Shown: positions 47,886-59,961 of the stretch, piece by piece | How positions within the stretch are numbered: the stretch's first letter is position 1 | Layout: each line of letters opens with the position of its first letter | Assembly (NCBI GenBank): GCA_003339415.1 | Contig: PDHQ01000046.1 | Coordinates: forward strand, 127,119 to 191,118 | Reading direction: 5' to 3' | From: Ophiocordyceps camponoti-saundersi (nom. inval.) | Lineage: Eukaryota; Ascomycota; Sordariomycetes; Hypocreales; Ophiocordycipitaceae | DNA: 64,000 bases | The notes under the pieces: model-generated | The model's database searches: none | Told to the model about the DNA's origin: nothing | The model's input: the letters and a program-made list of their open reading frames with translations, nothing else | Program-made: the position numbers and the translations under genes

Positions 47886-49472
47886 TCAAAGAACCATGAT
47901 GATGATGGCGATCAACATGATGGTGCAGGCAAGGTTGCCGCAGCCCTTGCCGGCGCCCCAGCCCTTGGGCTCGGGCTTCTTCGCGCCGTCGGAGACGACG
48001 ACTGGCTCGCCTGCGACGGACGTCCAGGCCGTGCCGCCTCCGGTCGTGGCATTCGTGGCGGGGGGCGCACGAATGCTGGTGTAGAGGTAGGTGGCGCGCG
48101 GGACTTCGCCCGTCACCGTCACCGTCACCGTCTTGGTGCCTCCGAAGTTGGTCGACTGCGAGGTGAAGTCGGCCAGGATGGAGGACGAGGCTGAGGCGGT
48201 GGTCGTGTCCTTTTGCTCGAGATCGGACACGGTGACGGTCAGGGTGAGAGTGGCCTCGCTGGTGTCCGTCGCCGTCGTCGTGATGGACGTCTGGGAGGAG
48301 GTGGGGTCGAAGGAGCCCCAGAAGTCGGTGATGACGACGGTGGTGAAGATGGAGACGATGGACTGCGAGACGGTCGACGGCTTTCCCGTGACGGTGGCGT
48401 CGGGGAGGTTTCCCGAGGTCAGAGAGAGGTCGGTCTGAACGGCCGTCTTGGTTTCACCGTGTCCCGATACGGTAGCGTCGGGAAGACCGGTGGTGAGGGA
48501 GACTTGGGTCTGCACCTCGGTCTGGGTGGACGGATTTCCCGAGAGAGTGACGTCGGGGAGACCGTGGGTGAGGGAGAGGTCGGACTTTACGTCGGTGACG
48601 GTCGAGGCATCACCCGTGACGGTCTCGTCAGGAAAGGGGGAGAGAGTGACGTAGACGGAGACGGTCATGGTGGCGGTGCTGTCGACGCAGACATCATCCT
48701 CCTCGGTGCTCATCAAGGCAGAACGCGTGACGGTGGTGGTGGAAGTGGTCGTCATGGTGACGAAGTCGGTGACATCCGAAGTCCAGAAGCTGTAGATGGT
48801 CGAAAGAGCGGTCTGCGTACTGTGTTTTTCCTTGGTCAGCATGGGGACGATGAGGAGTAGGAAGGAGGGGGGAATGATGGCTCACGAGATCGGGACGCTG
48901 ACTCCGTTGACAGGAGTCGTACCAGTTTCGACGACGGCAGTGGAGGAGGAGGAGTAAGAGGAGCTAGTCCCCTCTCCGAGGTTGCCAACGGTAACGGTGG
49001 GCGTGACGAAGGTGACGAGACCAGTGCCAGAAGAGCCGACGGTAATGGGGTTGGCGGCCATGGTGAAGGCGGCATCAGCATCGTTGCGGAGCATGAGCTG
49101 GTGAGCGGCCTTGGAGACGACGTCTTCTGCGTGGATGAGCTCAGAAGCAGGAGATTTGCCGGGGTTCTCTGGGGGGGGGAGGAGAAGATGTCAGAAAATC
49201 ATAGTCAGGGAGAAGAGGGAAGAGAGAGGGAATGGGAGAGGGGAGAGGAGAGAGGGGAGAAACAAACCGCAGCGCGTAATGAGAAAGATGACGAGGCCGA
49301 GCATGGCCAAGAAAACGAAGCCCGTGATGAAGCCGGCGAGAGACTTGGACAGACGGGCGAAGAAGTCTTTCTTGGCCGGCTGCTCCTGCTGAGGCACAGG
49401 GGCGGTCACGGGCTCGACGACGTCGGGCTGCTGGTTGGCAGCGTCGCCTTCACCGCGCTCCTCGTTCTTCAT
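47886..49472 (-). CDS. Ser/Thr-rich repeat surface protein with two hydrophobic segments
   Basis: Three exons, 49472-49268, 49168-48886 and 48819-47886, giving 473 residues. An in-frame Met at 49643 would add 57 residues; I prefer 49472 for its CAACAATGA context. The N-terminal 40 residues are acidic and Pro/Gln rich. Residues about 43-66 (LAGFITGFVFLAMLGLVIFL) form a strong membrane segment. A long Thr/Ser/Val-rich region follows and includes about 3.5 copies of a 25-residue repeat (48620-48393) with the pattern SG-x-x-ST-x-T-x-V...LSLT-x-GLPD. The C-terminus ends in LACTIMLIAIIIMVL, a second membrane or GPI-like segment. This suggests an adhesin-like cell-surface protein, probably O-glycosylated. 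I cannot assign a family. Splice phases agree at both introns. Confidence 0.7.
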
Positions 49473-50006
49473 TGTTGCCTCTCGAGGCAGGTCAGCGAGC
49501 TCTATGTCTGCTGCTGCTGGACGAGCACGACGACGACGACGACGGGGATTGAACAAACTTCGGTTTGGGTTAAGGCTGATGGGTCTTGGGAGATAGATCC
49601 GGACAGCAGACCAGGCAACGCGTAGGGCAGACGAGACCTGCATTTTTGGTCAGATGGTGAGGGAGGAGGCGACGATGAAGATGACGATGATGGGGGAAAG
49701 GTGATGATGGGAGAGATGATGATGGTGTTTGCCCTCTTTTGGTGCGATGTGGCACGCGAGAGGGAAGAGGGAAGAAAAAAAATTCAGCAGCAGAGAGGGA
49801 GAGAGGGAGAGAGAGAGATGGTGGTGAGAGAGGGGGGGGAAACAAGGAAGAGGGTTGGGATGATGCGTACAAACGGGAGTGATAGAGTGAAGGCTTTACA
49901 GTAGAGACGGGGGGAAAGAGAAGATTTTCTTTCTGTGTATGAAAAACGAAGGATGCCACGAGAAAGAGTGTGGTGAGAAGAGAGGGTGTGTGTGTGTGTG
50001 TGTGGT

Positions 50007-50055
<49 letters not shown>

Positions 50056-51427
50056 GGAAGAGAGAAGGCAGAAGAAGAAGAGAGAGGGAAAAAGAAGAGA
50101 GAGAAGAGGAAGAGGGAGGGTGTGATTTCTTTTCTTTCTTCTCTCACTCCCCCCTTACGAAACGCGTACTGAAATTTCAGGCAGCTATCTATCCAGGTAG
50201 CTGTGAATATAGGGCTGGTTGGTTGGTTGAACGCGCGAGATTTGCCTCCGGCTGGCTGGCAGCTGGCAGTCTGTTTGTTGCTGTGCCTAGTATCTAAGGC
50301 AACGAGAGAGGGGGGGTGTGTGTGGCAGAAGAGATGGAGGAGGGGGAGGGGGGCGAACAAGATGATAATGGCCTGCTTGCCTATCAATATAGGTGCTGTG
50401 ACTCTTTGATATATCCGAGTAACAGATGAGAGTGTATCTGATATTGGAAAGGATATGGATCACTTCTGCGATAGGCATATGCAGATATGTTTACCTACCT
50501 ACCTAGATATGTATAAAGGGGTATATGTATGGGATGAAGAAGAGAAGGCGGATAGACATCGACTTCTTCATGCAGCTCCGGGGACGAGATGGAAGAACAG
50601 GTGTGACACAAGAGGTCATGCTCTGTCATCCCAGGTCTTTGAATCTTGCACAGGTACTCTCTGGGAGAACATCATGTATCAACCTACGAGGTATGTAGAG
50701 ATACTGTCCAGAAAAGAGGTGAGAAGCTGTCGTCGACCAGGACGGAGACCAGCCCCGTGTCCAACCTAGGTATGTCCCTACCTACCTATCTATCCCTAGA
50801 TGCAGACTAGACAGGCCCTTGATCTCCTTGATACTATATTCGATTGCTGTGTCTTCTGCAGAAACACAACTCACCGGTTGTGCAACGGTAGCGGACCGGT
50901 GCAGCATGGCTCCCTTTTCCCCCATCGATGCGGCCGGAAATGAAGAAAGGGGCAAATCTTTGGGGTGAACGTGTGTGACACGGGATCAAGACTCGATGCA
51001 GGTGTGATCAAAGGTTAGAGAGGAGACGGTGAGATGAATAGAGAGAGATTGATTTGGGGGAGAGTGTCGTCCATCCATCTCTATATGCATACCAAGTGGC
51101 AAGGAGTAGTAGGAAGCGCTCGGTAAAGACCCTCGGTGAGGACGCTCAGAGAGAGAACATCCACCAAGGATTCTCGGTGAGAGACGCGTAGCTTTCGGTG
51201 TAGTGCGGTTAAATGGGCTTACTGAGAGAGAGCCCTTACTAATCGACAACACCCAAATCGAACCATCAAGCGCAAAAAAAAAAACAGGAAACACGCGTTC
51301 GCCTTCATATCATCAAAGACGCGCTGTATGTGCACGCAGTATCTCTTAGTCGACGCTGTGTGTCTTGAGAAGAGAGAAGAATCACCAACTTCGACGCGCG
51401 TCTCCTTCAGAAAGCAGCTTCCTTGCC
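49473..51427. other. Divergent intergenic region with GT and GA microsatellites
   Basis: No supported gene in 1.95 kb. It holds a GT tract (49985-50003), a GA tract (50010-50052), GA-rich DNA around both, and ACCT tetranucleotides at about 50494-50505 and 50778-50795. Promoters of the surface protein and of PDS5 must be here. Confidence 0.6.
50010..50052. repeat. GA dinucleotide microsatellite
   Basis: A near-perfect GA run directly after a GT run, in a purine-rich stretch. Confidence 0.9.
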
Positions 51428-54400
51428 ATGGCGCGTCGTCGCGCGCGTCGCCAAGAGCCGGCCGATGATGCGGACGACGATGACGGCCAGACTCGCAATC
51501 AAGTCGCCAAATCTCCTTCTCCAATACCAGACCAGCGCCCTGCGCGAGGAGCTGCCGCCGCCAACGATGACGACGACGATGACATGGTCGAAGAGGAGCT
51601 GCTGCCCAGTCTGCGCTTCGATGAGGAGCTCTCCTGGCGACCGGCCAAGCCCATCCCCAGCGCGACCCTCGTCGGTCGGCTCGAGAAGCTGTCCAAGGAG
51701 CTGGCGGAATTCGACCAGGGAGAGGTTCAGCTCGACTCTCTACGCGCCGTCGCTGCCCACCTTGCCCATCGCAACCTGCTTCAGCACAAGGACCGCGGCG
51801 TCAAGGCCTACACGGCCTGCTGTCTGGTCGACATGTTGCGCCTCTTCGTCCCCGACGCTCCCTTTACCGGCGATCAGCTCAAGGTGCTTCTCCTCGCTCC
51901 ATGCGCCGTCACTTAGCTGACCCGGTTCGACCCGCAGATGATGTTTTCCCTCTTCGTCAAGGATATCCTACCCGCTCTACACGACCCTACTCATCCGTAC
52001 AATAGTCAGCATAAATACGTTCTCGTCTCCTTGACCGAAGTCAAGAGCATACTACTCATCTCAGAGATTCATGGCGCCGACGACCTCATGCTGCGCCTCT
52101 TCAACTCGGCCTTTGACGGCGTCTCGGCCAGCTCAAAGGCAGCCGCTGGCGAGCACGTCGCCCAAGACGTCGAGATCCTGCTGGCTGAGATGCTCATGGA
52201 GGTCATCGACGAGTCGCCTGGCAGCATCCCTGCCACCGTTATTGACGCCATCATCAGCCAGTTTCTACGCGCCGCTCCGCCAGGGGGAGGAGAAGGAGGA
52301 GGGGGAGGCGGAGGAGGCGGCCGCCGCCACAACAAGGATGTCCACGATAAGCAGACTACGCTCCTCCACAAGACTGAGCCTCCCGCCTACACCATGGCCA
52401 AGAACATATGCAACGGGTGCGCCGACAAGATGTCGCGCTACGTCAGTCAATACTTTAGCGACGTTATTCTCAACGCCTCCGGCTTTGCCACAAAGGCAAA
52501 CAATTACCGGCCAGGCGACGACTCAGACGAAGACGACGCCAATGCCGGCCCGTCCGAGGCAGACCTGAAGAGCCTCCGCCAGGCTCACATGCTCATCCGA
52601 GAGCTCTGGCGCGCCGCCCCCGCCATTCTGCGCAACGTCGTGCCCCAGCTGGACGCCGAGCTATCGGCCGACAACGTCCACCTGCGGCTGATTGCCACGG
52701 AGACCTTTGGCGACATGATATCGGGCATCGGCGCCGCCGGCCCCCCTCCTCCGCCGGTCCTCGATCCCACCGCCTACCCGCCGCTGCGCCTGATGGACGA
52801 CACACCCCCGGCGGACCCTGTCGAGGCCAACATCCTGACGAAACCCTACTCTCCACAGTCGTTCGCACAGACGCACGCCGCGACCTACCGCAATTTCATC
52901 GGCAGAAGAAACGACAAGGCGGGGCCGATCCGCGTGGCTTGGGTCACCGCCGCGGGCTACATACTTTCCACCTCGGCCGGCGGCATCGGTCTTAGTAGAG
53001 AGGAAGAGGCCGAGCTCATCAGGGGGCTTGGAGAGAGGCTCAACGACGGTGAAGAAAAGGTGCGGCTGGCGTCCGTCAACGCCATCGAGCTCTTCGGCTT
53101 CAGAGACGTCGTCAACAAGCTGGGCGCCTTGGGCGGCGTCGAAAAGGAGGGGTCCATCTTGTCCAGCCTGGCCGACAGATGCCGTGACAGAAAAGCAGCC
53201 GTCCGCGTCGACGCCATGGTCCTTCTCGGGAAGCTGTGGGCTGTGGGCGCCGGCGAGATCGCTGACGGGCAAGAGACCGTGACGGCCTGCCTTTCGGGCG
53301 TGCCCTCTCGTATCATCAACGCCTTCTACGTCAACGACCCCGACCTCAACATTCTCCTCGACAGAATCATGTACGAGTATCTCGTCCCCCTCAAATACCC
53401 ATCTATCAAGAAGGCGAGCAAAAACGCCTCTCAGTCGTCCCAGGCCAAGGGCGCTGTTGGGCCGGCCGATCAGGACAGGATACGGGCAGAGCGCATCCTG
53501 CTCATGCTCAAGTCCCTCGACAAGGCCGCTCAAAAGGCCCTGTTCACCATGCAGGCGCGGCAGCCCCAGTTCGCCCAGGCGGTCAGCATCTACATCCAGC
53601 AGTGCGAGGCCTACAACGGCGGCGTGGTGGACGTCAGCGAGGAGAGGGTCAAGGCGAGCCTGATGAAGACGTTGGAGTGGTTCGGCGCCTTCTTCCCCGA
53701 TCCTCTCAAGGTGCGCGCCGATCTTCTCAAGTTCGCCAAGCTCAACGACCGGCGCAGCTATCAGCTGGTCAAGTACGCCATCGAGTCCGAGAGCGACTTC
53801 AAGACGGTGCGGAGAGCCATTCACGAGCTCATCACCAAGATCCAGCAGGCCGGCTCGGCTTCCGGCTGTCTGGATACGCTGATCCCCCTTCTCTATCGCT
53901 CGAGCTGCATCATGTTCAACCGCAGCCATTTGGCGACGATTATGGATTACTCCAAGAGCGACAAGGACGGCTTCGCAGGCGTCGCCCACCAGGTGCTCAA
54001 CGATATATCGCAACGCAACCCCGACATCTTCAAGGCCCATGTCGGGGAGCTGCTCAAGGAGATCGCGGAGCAGGCGCCGACAGATAAGAGGAGCAACGAT
54101 CCGACCGTGGCCGACATTCTCAGGGCCTACTCCTCCTATTCGAAACGATACCCGCGCGATATCGACTGCAGCAAGAGCTTCACCCAGACGCTCGTCAACT
54201 ACGCGCTCTACGGATCACCTCCCAAGTGCGCCAAGTACGCGGTCAACATTCTCCTCGCCAGAGACGACGACCGCTGCAAGGTGACGGCGACAAACCTTCT
54301 CAGGAGCGCCGTCAAGGATCTGGACTACGGGACGCCGCACTTTCTCACCAGACTGGCGACCGTCAGTCAGCTCCAGCGCCTGGCGCCCACCGTTGCCGCC

Positions 54401-56103
54401 GATTCGGACGAGCACATGGACGATCTGACCATCAACAAGATCCTGCGCCAAGTCCGGACCGAGGCCAAGCCTGATTCTGACCCCACGTGGGTGCAGGATG
54501 CCGACATGGACAAGGAGCTTCAGGCCAAGTGCCTATCGCTCAGGATACTGGTCAATCGGGCCATAGCCGCGGCAGAAGAGCCGGACGCCGTGGAGCGAGT
54601 GAAGCCGGTTTTCAAGCTCCTCATGAACTTTGTCATCGCCGAGGGAGAGTTTTGCAAGACACAGGACACACCGTCGCATCACAAGAAGCGACTTCGGCTC
54701 TTGGCCGGCTTGATGACGTTGAAACTCTGCACGGTAAAGGGGTACGACGAGCAGCTTGAGCCGACCAACTTCAACAAGCTCGCGGAGCTTGTTCAGGACA
54801 GCGAGCTCCAGGTCCGCCGGCGGTTCATGGAGAAGCTGCAGGCCTATCTGACTCGGGGCAGGCTGCGAGCAAGGTTCCACACCATCCTGTTCCTGGTCGC
54901 CTTCGAGCCCGTGACGGAGCTCAAGAACAGGGTGGAAACATGGATCCGGTCACGGTCCCGCTACTACGACGAGAAGAAGCAGCAGGTTATGGAGGCCATG
55001 ATGGGCAGGCTGATTCCCCTCCTGGCCCATCACCCGGACTACACCAGCGAAGTGGACGACCTCGCGGACTTTGCCAACTACTTCTTCTTCTACCTCGGAA
55101 GCGTCGCGACCGAGGGCAACATCTCGTTGATTTACAAGTATGCCGAGCGGGTAAAGCAGACCCGAGACGCGCTGAGCCCCGATGCCAGCGACAACCTCTA
55201 CGTGTTGAGCGACCTGGCGCAGACGGTGATTCGCAAGTACCAGGAGAAGAGGAACTGGAGCTTTCAGGCCTGGCCCGGCAAGGTCGGACTGCCGACGGGG
55301 CTTTACGTGAGCTTGCCGTCGAGCGAGCTTGCGCAGCAGATTGCCAAGAAGCAATACATTCCGGACGAGTTGGATGAGAGGCTCGACGATGTGATGCGGG
55401 CGATGGATAAGAAGAAGGTAAAGGATGAGTTTCTGTCCTTGTTCTCGTGTAGTAAAACTGTGCTGACGCCCCGAGGCAGAAACGCAAGTCGATGAACGAC
55501 ACGGTCGAGCCAGCAGCGAAGCGGGTCAAGGCCGCAAGCAAAGACCGTCCGGAGCCGAAAGCCAAGGCGACTCCGGCCGCGACCAAGAAACAGAACAAGG
55601 ACAAGAAGAAAACTGCCAAGCCAAAGACGGCGTCAAGACCGAGGAAGCGTCAGACGCCGACTTCGCCATACATCCCGGAAACGGAACGTCGACGAAGCAG
55701 TCGAGCGCACAAGGTATCGGATTACAAGGAGAGAGACGACGCGGACGACGAGGAGGAGATGCTCGATGGCGTCGCCGTCTGGGATTACGAGCAGTCTTCG
55801 GACGGGGAGGACGACGACGACGACGACGGTAGCGCCGGCAGAGTCTCTGACGACGACGATGACGATGTTGAAGCTGGTGATGAGAAAGGTGGACATGACG
55901 ATCTCGTGCCTGATTCCGAAGCGGAGGAGGAAACACCCCCTTCGAAAATAAGGGGCAAGACATCTTCCAGAACGAAGAAGTCGAATCCCCCGTCGTCTCA
56001 AGCGGGGAAGAGAACTGGTCGTGTGCAGAGTAAGAAGGTCGTCAAGGATTCGGAGGCGGATGATGATGATGATGATGATGATGACTTTGACGAAGACGAT
56101 TGA
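51428..56103 (+). CDS. PDS5: Pds5, cohesin regulatory subunit (BimD/Spo76 family)
   Basis: Three exons, 51428-51883, 51938-55417 and 55480-56103, giving 1,519 residues, the usual size. Pds5 binds cohesin on chromosomes and controls its release and cohesion. The N-terminus has a basic MARRRARRQ patch and acidic runs. HEAT-repeat sequence follows, with LVDMLRLFVPDAPFTGDQLK (about 133-152) and LFVKDILPALHDP as Pds5 landmarks. A glycine-rich insert (about residues 268-279, after FLRAAPP) interrupts an early HEAT repeat. The last 200 residues are disordered: Lys/Pro-rich, then long Asp/Glu runs, ending DDDDFDEDD. The first intron has a weak GTGCTT donor but a good branch site and CCCGCAG acceptor, and joins DQLK to MMFSLFV in phase 0. 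Confidence 0.93.
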
Positions 56104-56928
56104 GATTGAGGCTTTTTTTTTTCTTCCATCTTTTTTTTTCCCGTCTCCGGTTGAGGAGTCCGATTCCCCCCCCTTTTTGGCCTCTCAATAAATTGCCTAC
56201 TCTTGATCAGCCTGAGTTTCTTCAAGCTTTATCGTGCTTCCTTGTTGCGGTTGGGACGATTTGAGGCCTCTTTTGTATCGTCTTTCCTTTTTATATCCCC
56301 TTTTCTGCTTCTTTTCACCTACGGTCTTTAAACTCGTTTCCCCTAACAGACGTCTATATCAAGGTTTTTTTTTAAGCTGCTGTTTTTCTGATGATTCTCT
56401 TCACTTTACTCCTTTCTCTACTGTAGATATCTGATGGTGGTGAGAAGTCGAGGGTGATGTATAACCTTCATTATCCCCTTTTCTAAACCCCTTTCTCCCC
56501 CCTTTATATTCGCGATAACACAGGAATATACAGCTGCTACCTAGACAGGTAGGTAAGTAAGAGAAGTAAAAAAAGTCTTCGCCTTCCCCCCCCCCCCCCT
56601 TGTAACTTGGAAAGGTCCTAAACAAGCTGTGAGAAGAAAAAAAAAGAAAAACGCTTTATACAGAAGACGGGGTTTTGGAAACAAGCTATTCCCACTTTCA
56701 GGCTTTCTCTCTCTCCCTGTCTTTCTCTCGCCGGTTTCGAAAAAAAAAAAACGTCTCTTTGAAACCGTTGATTTCCCTGCTTTCTTCAGCTCTGTTCTTG
56801 TAGAGGTTAAGAGAAAAAAAACCCCCTTTGCAGCGAAAACGCAAAGTTCTCTTCTCACTTTCTTCTTGAGGAAAGACAAAAAAAGAAAGAGAATTTTGAA
56901 GAAAGAGAGGGAAAAAAAAAAGAAAATT
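56104..56928. other. Convergent intergenic region
   Basis: 825 bp between the ends of PDS5 and SNF5. It is rich in T, C and A homopolymers. Nothing else seen. Confidence 0.6.
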
Positions 56929-59275
56929 CTATGAAGAAGAAGCAGGCCCACCATCGCCGCCGCCGCCGCCGCCGCCAGAGGTAGAAGAAGAAGAAGACGC
57001 GTTCAACCGAGTCTTAACCCTCTCACGATGACCGGAAAACTTGAGATGGGCCTCGAACTTTTGCGCCGTCATGTCCGGGCCCGGGGTGTAGAGCTTGGTG
57101 GTGCAGTCCAGGCAGCGGATGCGGGGGAGCCAGGCGTGCTTTACGCCGCTGGGGAGGGGCTGGCCTTGGATGGGGAGCTCGGTCTTGGGATCGAGGTACG
57201 AGTATTTCATTATGGCTTCGAATTTGTCGCCGTTGGGGTATTGTCTCTCCAGTTGCTTGAGGGCTGTGATGAGCCATTCTGGTGGTGGTGGCTGTTCCCC
57301 GCGTGAGAGAGTAGAGTTGTCAATGAAAGGGGTTTCGGGTCGACGTCGTAGACGCCCGTTTCGGAATCGGCCTTTTCAGAGAGGTATTGGGAAAAGGGGG
57401 ACAGGGGGGCACTCACAGCCGGGGGGATGGTTTGGCCTGGTACTATGGGCGGTGCGGGTAGACGGCCGATCTGTCCCGGGGGAAGAGGTCGTGATTGCTG
57501 CTGCTGGGAATCTGAGGCGGCCGACTGCGCAGTGGTGGACGACGGTTGATGTGACGACGACGGCGGGGCGGGGGGCGGTGGTGGTGGTGGAAGGGGAGCC
57601 TTGGCCCGGACCGTGCTGGAGGCGCTGGGAGCTCGCACGTGGCCGGCCGACAACGAAGGCGTGTGCGGCTTCACATCGCGATAGTCGCCCTTCATGATCC
57701 TCTGCAGCTTCTCCTTGGCAAGTTTCAAGGTGACGATGAGATGGGCCGGCTCCTCCGTCTCGTCCCTGAATCGTCTCGACGTCCGAGTCTCGTGATGATG
57801 GTGCAGCACGGCGCTGACCTCGGGCGTCTCCGACCTTCCGAGTATCGCCATCCTCTGCTGCGCGGCCGAGGCGGCGCCGCGCATACCCCGGGTACGGGCG
57901 GTGCCGACGGTGACGAGCTGGGATGGCGCGGGGGACTCCGGGGCTGATTCCTCGCTCTCGTCCGAATCTGAGATTTCGCCTACCCCTGCTCCTCCTCCAC
58001 CTCCGCCGCCGCCGCCGTCGCGGGCTGCGCGTCGGCCGCGGCCGCCGACGGCTCGCTTGTAGAGCCGGCTTTCTTCCAGGTCGGGCGCGGCGCCGGGCAA
58101 GACGGAGGAGACGACGAGGGTGCGGATGGTTCTCTGCCTGTCCTTGAGGTCGGGAAGTTGCGGGCCGCCTCTCCGGTTGGTGGCGCGCTTTTGACGTCGT
58201 TGTTCGCGCGACAGCACCAGCTCGTTCTTCTCTAGGTCGTTCTCCGTCAGCTCGTACATGTAAGGGGCGTATTCCTTGGCCTGCTGCTGCGGGCGGAAGA
58301 CGGTGGGAAGGGGCGTCTGCAAAAAGGCCGAGACCAGGTCCGAGTCCTCGACGGGCCGGCCGTCAAAGGGGTGTCCGACGCTGTAGAGGCTCTTGGTGAA
58401 GAGTTGGGACTGCTCGCGGATGCAGTGGGCGATGGCGGTGGTGAACTCGCCGCTGAGGGAGAGGTCGCGGGCCATGGCGGCGGCGAAGTCCTCGGGCGAA
58501 TTGGACGGGTTGTTCATGTCCCACTCGAACTGGTCGACGAGGGTGTGCAGACCGATTGTGATGTTGAGCTTGATGAGAATCCGCATCTCGTCGTTCTTGT
58601 AGGCCGAATAAGGGAGCTCCGGATCGAGGGCGTCCTCGTCCGAGTAGGCAAAGGGATAGAATTCGTTGAGTTGCTCGCGCATTTGTTGGACGATGCTCTC
58701 GTACACCGGTTGGGCGGCCGGCGGCTTGACGCCCATGTCCTCGACCAGTTGAGCGGCGAAGAGCTCGACCTGAAGGATGCGCTCGTGCAGGTTCCAGGTG
58801 AAGGTATCGCGTAACCGTATCTTTTCCCACTCGACTTCGAGCCGCAGGGGGACCAGCTCCTCGTGCTGCTGAGCCTGTCTCAGCATGTCCTTGCGCGAGT
58901 ACTTGAGAGGCGGCGTGGTGCGGCGTCCGGGGCGAGGCTTCTGCGAGGGATAGACGATGCGCGACGTCGGCGTCTGAGCCTGATTCTCCGTGAAGCCGTT
59001 TGCGAATCCGCTGTAGCCTTCGCCGTAGAGTCGCGACGGGGGGAACCAGGCCTTGTATTCGTTGCGGAGCGAGCGGTACTCGTTGGCGCGCTCTCGCATC
59101 TCCTGAGACTTTCTCCGCGCATGATCAATCTGTTGAGCCTGAGCGGCGGCGGCGAGGGCATCGCGTGTCATGTAGCGCTCGACCAGGAGTCGGTTGAACG
59201 ACTCCTTGGTGCGGACGGGCATCGCTTTGGACGCGTCGTGGTCTTGCGTCGCGCCGCCGCTGCCGCCTTCGGCCG

Positions 59276-59313
<38 letters not shown>

Positions 59314-59459
59314 TGGGAGGAGGAGGATGGTGGAGGCGGTGGTGATGATGAAGAGGTGGGCGACGAGGAGGAAGAGGAAGGGGGCGCAGAGGCCGAGGCC
59401 GAGGCCATGATGGCGAGCGTTGTAGATTTGCGTGTCGTTCTGGCCTGGTTTGTCGTCAA
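56929..59459 (-). CDS. SNF5: Snf5/SMARCB1 subunit of SWI/SNF chromatin remodeller
   Basis: Two exons, 59459-57417 and 57291-56929, giving 801 residues. A second in-frame Met at 59408 is an alternative start. Snf5 is a core subunit of nucleosome remodelling complexes. Residues about 20-62 are Ser/Pro runs and a 13-residue poly-Gln. The SNF5 domain spans about residues 205-445: LVPLRLEVEWEKIRLRDTFTW, then the repeat-like QPVYESIVQQMREQL, ILIKLNITIGLHTLVDQFEWD and SPEDFAAAMARDLSLSGEF. Acidic and Gly-rich disorder follows. The last exon encodes PPPPEWLITALKQLE and a Cys/His tail, C-x2-C-x18-H-x5-H (RCLDC ... AHLKFSGH), also seen in fungal Snf5 proteins. The intron (GTGAGT...CAG) joins the Pro-rich run in phase 0. 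Confidence 0.92.
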
Positions 59460-59961
59460 GGCGAGACGAGGTTCTTGAGGATTCTGTTGGAAGTGAGTAC
59501 CCGGTACGGCGGATGCGCCGGGGCCAGTGCAGGACGACCGAGTACTACGACCTCGAGGCCTAGAGACGTGCCGCGAGTTTATTAGTAGTGGGTTTTTATC
59601 CCTTACGTGATGTAGGGTAGGTATCCACGTACCTTGACTAATATGGACGTCGGACGTCCGTCGGCCTCCCTCAGCTTGCCTTGATCGTAGGTAGGCGGTA
59701 GGTACCTAGGTATGTAGGCATGCACATACAGTGCACTCATAGATAAAACTGTGCAAACTCCGTCATTGGCTGCGTGCCTGTACAGTATCAGGGCAATCTA
59801 TACCCTAATACACTCCCCCAATCCCTCCTCCCGCAACCACCAGCCGTGGGGAAGAGGGGGTTTCTCTTTTAAAAATCGTCACGGCCCGCCATCGAACGAG
59901 GCCTCTTTGATTCTCTACTTGATAAACACTCTCAGCATCTGCTCCGAATCAGCTGCCCGCC
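59460..59961. promoter_or_regulatory. Divergent promoter region, SNF5 and EBP1-like gene
   Basis: 502 bp shared by two divergent genes. It includes AGGT/ACCT tetranucleotides at about 59688-59720. I see no clear TATA box or known factor site. Confidence 0.5.

Noticed and set aside
50873..50905. CACCGGT...ACCGGTG inverted repeat considered as a tRNA or regulatory hairpin
   Set aside because: Only a 7-bp stem; no T-arm, anticodon arm or terminator-like run follows.
52661..54040. 459-codon frame antisense to PDS5
   Set aside because: Antisense shadow of a long GC-rich exon.
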